Below are positions 59,931-64,000 of a stretch of 64,000 nt of DNA, one piece after another. The stretch spans positions 62,001-126,000 of the forward strand of contig JADJYE010000007.1 of NCBI GenBank assembly GCA_016719945.1. The letters run 5' to 3'. The notes under the pieces were generated by a model. It made no database searches. It was given only the letters and a program-made list of their open reading frames with translations, and was not told the DNA's origin. The stretch is from Polyangiaceae bacterium. Its GTDB lineage: Bacteria > Myxococcota_A > Polyangia > Polyangiales > Polyangiaceae. The translations under genes and the position numbers were made by a program. The number at the start of each line of letters is the position of its first letter. Position 1 is the first letter of the stretch.

Positions 59931-61232
59931 CTACGGCTTGGGGGGGGTCGCTGGCGGGGGGGCAGGCGGGGGCGGGGTCGGTGCAGCGGCTTGCTGCGCG
60001 GCCTCGAGCTCACCTCGCTTGAGCTTCGCGCGCTGCAAGAGCTCGTCGGAGTCGTCGACGGAGCCCTTCGGCCGAAGGTCTTGGTACTTCTTGAGTGACG
60101 CCGTCGCGGCGTCGACCTGCTGCATGGGCGACATCGACGGCATCGACGGGGCGTTCAGGTAGAGCAGGCCGAGGTTGTAGTGAGCGTGGTAGAGGCTCGC
60201 GTCCTTGCCCAGCACGTAGTCGAAGCGCTGCTTGGCCTCGGGGTACTTGCCCTCGAGGCGGTAGCAGTCGCCGAGCAACAGGTGGGCGGGCAGGCTCTCC
60301 GCGTCGAAGCGCAGCGCGCCCTCGACCAGCGGCCGCGCCTGCTCGACGCCACCCGACTGCAGCAGGAAGGTCGCGAGCTGGACGCGCGCCTCGACCAGAT
60401 CGGGCCGCTTCGCCAGGGCCTTCTGGAACGTGTCGATGGCGCCGAGGCGATCGCCTTGCTCCTTGAAGATGAGGCCGCGCAGCAGCAGCGCCTCGGCGTT
60501 CTCGGGATCTCGCGCCTTGTTCTCTTCGTCGAACCCCTCGAGGATCGCCTTGAGCGACAAGAGCGCCAGATCGAGCTTGCGGGCGCGGTAGTAGTCGCGG
60601 GCGATGGTGATCATCGCCGGCTTGAAATCCGGGTTGATTTTGAGCGCCTCGGCCGCGAGGGACTGCGCGCTCCCGCTGTCCTTGGCGAGCGACTTCACCT
60701 CGGCCAGCGCGGCGACGACGGCCGCCGACTTCGGCAGCTCGTTGCGCTTCTGGGTGAGGAAGGAGTCGGCCTCGCTCGTGCTTCCCTTGCGCGCCTTGAG
60801 CATCGCCCACGCCACGATCGCCGGCTCGTAGTCCTTGATGATCGTGTACGCCTGCCGGTAGCTCGAGAGGGCGCCGTCGTCCCTCAGGCGCTCCTGGACG
60901 ACGCCGAGCGAATAATACGCCTGGAACGCCTTCGAATCGGCCTCGGTGGCCGACTGGAACAGCCGCTTGGCGTTGGGCAGATCGCCCCCGACGAAGGCCT
61001 GCATGCCCTGCTGGTAGAACGCCAGCGCGGCGTCGCTCATCTTCGGCCGGTTCGCGCCGATGCCCTCGCCGCTGCCCGTGTCGGGCATGGTCCAGACCTG
61101 GCCAGGTTGGGGGGTGCCCAGCAGGTCGCCAGAGCCGACCGGGCCGGCGCCACCTTGCGGGACCTGCGGCTCCTCGGTGCAGCCGGCGCCGATCGTGAGC
61201 GCGGCGACCATGGTGGCGAACAGCTTCTTCAT
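59931..61232 (-). CDS. TPR lipoprotein (GltE/AglT-like)
   Basis: 433 residues from ATG 61232 (MKKLFATMVAALTIGAGC, lipobox GAGC). After a Gly/Pro linker come ten or so TPR-like helical pairs from ~residue 55 to ~390 (LAFYQQGMQAFVGGDLPNAKRLFQSATEA, AFQAYYSLGVVQERLRDDG, AEALLLRGLIFKEQGDRLGAIDTFQKALAKRPDLVEA, LPAHLLLGDCYRLEGKYPEAKQRFDYVL). The C-terminus is Pro/Ala-rich. In Myxococcus, GltE/AglT is a TPR lipoprotein of the outer membrane; size, lipobox and gene neighbours agree. It starts 11 bases after the giant TPR gene. Confidence 0.82.
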   Translation of the reverse strand: MKKLFATMVAALTIGAGCTEEPQVPQGGAGPVGSGDLLGTPQPGQVWTMPDTGSGEGIGANRPKMSDAALAFYQQGMQAFVGGDLPNAKRLFQSATEADSKAFQAYYSLGVVQERLRDDGALSSYRQAYTIIKDYEPAIVAWAMLKARKGSTSEADSFLTQKRNELPKSAAVVAALAEVKSLAKDSGSAQSLAAEALKINPDFKPAMITIARDYYRARKLDLALLSLKAILEGFDEENKARDPENAEALLLRGLIFKEQGDRLGAIDTFQKALAKRPDLVEARVQLATFLLQSGGVEQARPLVEGALRFDAESLPAHLLLGDCYRLEGKYPEAKQRFDYVLGKDASLYHAHYNLGLLYLNAPSMPSMSPMQQVDAATASLKKYQDLRPKGSVDDSDELLQRAKLKRGELEAAQQAAAPTPPPPAPPPATPPKP

Positions 61233-61243
61233 CGTGGGGCTCC

Positions 61244-64000
61244 TCACGGGCTCACCGGCAGCGGCGCGGGCATGCCGTTCGCGGGGACCTCGGGCGAGAG
61301 CCCGGGGCGCGTCTTGAGGAAGACGTTGTCGGTGTACGTGAAGGCCTGCTTCGTGTTCGGGTCGACGATGCCCTGCGTGTAGTCGCGCAGCTTCGCGTTC
61401 CCGATGATGTCGGTGAAGAAGGCGAGGCGCCGGATGGCGTGGTCGACCGCGTCGGTGCGGACCTTGAAGGCCTTCGCCCAGACCACCGCCTCGGCGTAGC
61501 GGTTGACCATGACCTTGTCGGCCTCGTGCAGCAGGTCGTCGCGCGTCTTGCGCCAGACCTCACGGCGGGTCTGACGGATCTCGTCGGCCTTGAGGATGAG
61601 GTCGTCGTCCTCGCTCGTCTCGGCCATCTTGAGGAGCTTCTCCTCTTTGTCGTTGTAGAGCTTCACCGCAGGCGGGGTCGCGTTGTAGAGCCCCGTGCGG
61701 ATCGCGTCGTACACCGAGCCCTGCCGCGCGCGCGTGGCCACGTTCCACTTGAGCGAGTTGTAGTTCTCGATGACCTTCTGCAGGCGCGGCGACCAGACGT
61801 CGTTCGCCTCCTTGAGGTCCTTTTCGTACGCCTCCTTCACCTTGTCGATGACGCCTGCGTACCGGTGGTGGTTCGTGTCGTAGTCCCACTTGGCCTTCAG
61901 GTCCTCGTCGACGATGCGGAAGGCGCACTCGGCGGCCATGTCGGCCTCGGGCGGGCCGAGCACCTTCTGCCCGTCGCCGCGGGTCCTGCTCTTGTGGGTG
62001 TCGAAGGTCTTCATGGTGCTGTCGCACCAGGTCTTCGCCTTGCCGATGTCCTTGCCGACGCGGTGGCCCTTCTGGGCGTTGTAGGCGGCGTTGAGGAGGA
62101 ACTGCGCCGCTTCACCGACGTTGCGGTTCTTCGTGTAGTAGCCCTCCATCGCGGCGATGGCCTTGAGGCGAGCCTGCCGGTTGCCGCCCTCGTCGGCGCC
62201 GTTCTCGTCCCAGCGCTTGAGATCGGACTCTGCGACGAGGTAGTCGATCTCCATCTTCTGCTCGACGCTCGGCTTGTTCTCCACGAACACCTGCCGCGAG
62301 GCGAGCATCTTCGGGTCGTCCCCGATGTTCGCGTAGAGGATGACGGCCTTGCGCGCGGAGTCGCGGCGATCGGCTTCGGTGAAGCGCTTGTTCTTGCTGA
62401 TGCCGTCGTACTGCTCGGCGGCCGAGCGGTAGTTGAAGAACAAGATGTAGGTCTTCGCGAGCTCGTCGTTCGCGACCTTGAGGTTCTTCAGCCGTTTGTC
62501 GTACTCGGCCTTCTGCTTCTCGTCGCCCTTCTCGAGCGCGCCGAGCTTGTCGTCGCCGCCGTACTCCTTGATGAACAGCTGGTACATCGAGATGGCGTCG
62601 TCGTACTCGCCGACGTTCTTGAACGCGGTCGCGCCGTAGATCGCCGCCTCAGGCGCCTCGTTGCGACCGGGCTCCTTCTCGAGCGCGACCTTGTACAGCG
62701 CCGCGGCCTTGCGCCACGCGTCCTTCTTGGGCTGGCCCTCGGGGAGCTTCTCGGCCTCTTGATAAGCCTTGTAGGCGTCGACGTAGTAGCCCTTCGCGAC
62801 GGTCTCCTTGGCGACGCTGGTCTCGAGCGCCTTGCCCTCCTCGGACACGGCGCACGATTTCACGGCGACGGCCTCGCCGAGGCGGCGGGTCTCGTCGATG
62901 TTGTTCTCGAACGCCGCCATCGAGCGGAGCCGGTCCCACGCCTTGAAGCCGTACGGGGTGACCCCGCACTCCTTCTCGTAGATGGGCGTCATCCGCTTGC
63001 GGGCCTCGGCGAAGTCGCCGTACACGAAGTAGTAGTTCGCGACGTCGAACTCGTAGACCTTGCGCTGCGGGACCTGCGTGCCTTCCACGTCGTTCATGAC
63101 GTCGAGCGCCTCGGGCACGCGCTTGATGTAGTCCTCGCGGGCGAGGATGGTGGCAGCAACGGCGGGCGGGATCGGGGTCTTGATGACCTTCACCTGCTCG
63201 GTGCCGGGGTTCTCCAGCTTGACCCCGTCGAGCTGCTCGATGCCCTCGACCCCGTTGGAAGCCTTGAAGCGTTTGTACTGATCTTGGAGCTGCTGGTACG
63301 CGACGTCGACGACGAAGAACGCCGCCGGCTGGAGGTACTTGTTGTCCTCGTTGGAGTCGCGCACGGCGATCGCGGTCTGCCGCGCGACGTTGACCTGCGC
63401 CTCGGTGGGGGAGCGGTCCATCGCGACGGTGAGCACCACGATCATGTGGTTCGCGTCCGCGAGCCAGAAGCGGCTCTCGTAGGCGTCGCTCGAGTTCTCG
63501 TCTTGGGAGAGGTAGCCCTCCCAGCCCTGGGCGGCGAGCTGGTACTCCTTGAGCGCCCGCTCGAAGACCTGATCGCGCGAGGCCTTGTCGCCGGTCTTGA
63601 GGCCGTCTTCGGCCAGCGTGCGGCCGGCGTTGGTGTGATCGGCCGCAGCGCGCCGCAGGCCGCCGCGCACCAGGCGCTCGGCGGTCTGGATCGCCTCGGG
63701 GTCGTTGATACACGCGCGCGTCCACGGCTTGTTGGGACCGACGTACTCGGCGAGCTTGGTGCGCGCCTCGAGCGCCTTCTTGGAGTTGTCGGAGTACTCG
63801 GCCGTGCCCTCCTTCGACTGGCGCGTCATCGTGTCGTACGTCTCGGCGATCTGGTTCTGGACGACCGGCGCGCCGCAGTCGAGCGGCCACTTCTTCAAGA
63901 TGAGCTCGCTCATCTCGATCGTGTTCCGGTACTGGTTCAGCTCCTTGAACTCGAGCGCGAGCGCCTTGTAGACCTCGACGGTCCACTTGGCGTCCTGCGG
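61244..64000 (-). CDS. Large periplasmic TPR protein (GltD/AgmU-like), 5' end outside window
   Basis: At least 918 residues; the gene continues past base 64000, so the signal peptide is not seen. It consists of repeated helical pairs of TPR type (VFERALKEYQLAAQGWEGYLSQDENSSDAYESRFWLADANHMI, AIYGATAFKNVGEYDDAISMYQLFIKEYGGDDK, AQFLLNAAYNAQKGHRVGKDIGKAKTWC) and ends PGLSPEVPANGMPAPLPVSP. GltD/AgmU in M. xanthus is a ~1200-residue TPR protein preceding GltE, GltF and GltG in the same order, so I propose this identity. A homologue from the Nfs spore-coat system is equally possible. Confidence 0.82.
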   Translation of the reverse strand, partial: PQDAKWTVEVYKALALEFKELNQYRNTIEMSELILKKWPLDCGAPVVQNQIAETYDTMTRQSKEGTAEYSDNSKKALEARTKLAEYVGPNKPWTRACINDPEAIQTAERLVRGGLRRAAADHTNAGRTLAEDGLKTGDKASRDQVFERALKEYQLAAQGWEGYLSQDENSSDAYESRFWLADANHMIVVLTVAMDRSPTEAQVNVARQTAIAVRDSNEDNKYLQPAAFFVVDVAYQQLQDQYKRFKASNGVEGIEQLDGVKLENPGTEQVKVIKTPIPPAVAATILAREDYIKRVPEALDVMNDVEGTQVPQRKVYEFDVANYYFVYGDFAEARKRMTPIYEKECGVTPYGFKAWDRLRSMAAFENNIDETRRLGEAVAVKSCAVSEEGKALETSVAKETVAKGYYVDAYKAYQEAEKLPEGQPKKDAWRKAAALYKVALEKEPGRNEAPEAAIYGATAFKNVGEYDDAISMYQLFIKEYGGDDKLGALEKGDEKQKAEYDKRLKNLKVANDELAKTYILFFNYRSAAEQYDGISKNKRFTEADRRDSARKAVILYANIGDDPKMLASRQVFVENKPSVEQKMEIDYLVAESDLKRWDENGADEGGNRQARLKAIAAMEGYYTKNRNVGEAAQFLLNAAYNAQKGHRVGKDIGKAKTWCDSTMKTFDTHKSRTRGDGQKVLGPPEADMAAECAFRIVDEDLKAKWDYDTNHHRYAGVIDKVKEAYEKDLKEANDVWSPRLQKVIENYNSLKWNVATRARQGSVYDAIRTGLYNATPPAVKLYNDKEEKLLKMAETSEDDDLILKADEIRQTRREVWRKTRDDLLHEADKVMVNRYAEAVVWAKAFKVRTDAVDHAIRRLAFFTDIIGNAKLRDYTQGIVDPNTKQAFTYTDNVFLKTRPGLSPEVPANGMPAPLPVSP

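Overview
The window looks like a chromosomal segment of a myxobacterium (Myxococcota, probably Polyangia/Sorangiineae). The evidence is very high G+C with strong third-position GC in every gene, three eukaryote-like Ser/Thr kinases with Ala/Pro-rich tails, MopE-like Cys/Asp-rich lipoproteins with Gly-rich N-terminal linkers, a thrombospondin-type-3/OmpA-like protein, many single-lipobox lipoproteins, and a cluster resembling the Glt/Nfs gliding or sporulation machinery. No rRNA, insertion sequence, phage module or CRISPR array was seen. All calls come from reading the sequence; no database was searched.

Layout. 1-5977 (+): the 3' part of a VgrG spike gene followed by DUF2169, pentapeptide-repeat, DUF3540 and DUF4150 genes, a typical type VI secretion (T6SS) spike/adaptor/cargo island. 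5978-13734: SDR oxidoreductase, siroheme dehydrogenase, beta-barrel protein, a TldD/TldE pair in which TldD carries an export/lipoprotein signal, and two membrane proteins. 13897-13969: tRNA-Arg(CCT). 14114-20716: lipoproteins, a CoA-binding/DUF6544-like fusion, a multiheme cytochrome operon, a WS/DGAT acyltransferase and a VanZ-like protein. 20761-23439: a second DUF2169 plus PAAR module with an unknown convergent gene. 23467-36219: three Ser/Thr kinases, a striking sterol C24-methyltransferase-like enzyme, SDR, lipoproteins, GNAT, and a DnaJ-type zinc-finger protein. 36222-46582: acyltransferase-3, penicillin acylase family, methyltransferase, SDR, histone-deacetylase family, MopE-like lipoprotein, and an LPG-synthase-type membrane protein. 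46669-53369: SUKH-like protein, pseudouridine synthase, a palindrome-rich non-coding tract, glycosyltransferase, Maf, and a TSP3/OmpA-like protein. 53377-56499: PPC-domain protein, a tandem hairpin array, and a short polysaccharide-export (OPX) protein overlapping a beta-barrel gene. 56683-64000 (-): a Glt/Nfs-like operon running off the right edge.

How genes work together. The two DUF2169 loci probably serve separate T6SS spikes or cargoes. The OPX plus beta-barrel pair probably makes one outer-membrane polysaccharide exporter. The right-end operon combines large and small TPR proteins, small exported or membrane proteins, and a TonB-like AgmX/PglI protein, and probably builds one envelope-spanning complex.

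Quality caveat: four genes (DUF2169 at 1164, DUF2169 at 20761, SDR at 27446, zinc-finger protein at 33833) are each split by one apparent single-base frameshift, three of them at runs of C. This fits residual assembly errors better than pseudogenes. Coordinates around these sites should be read with that in mind.
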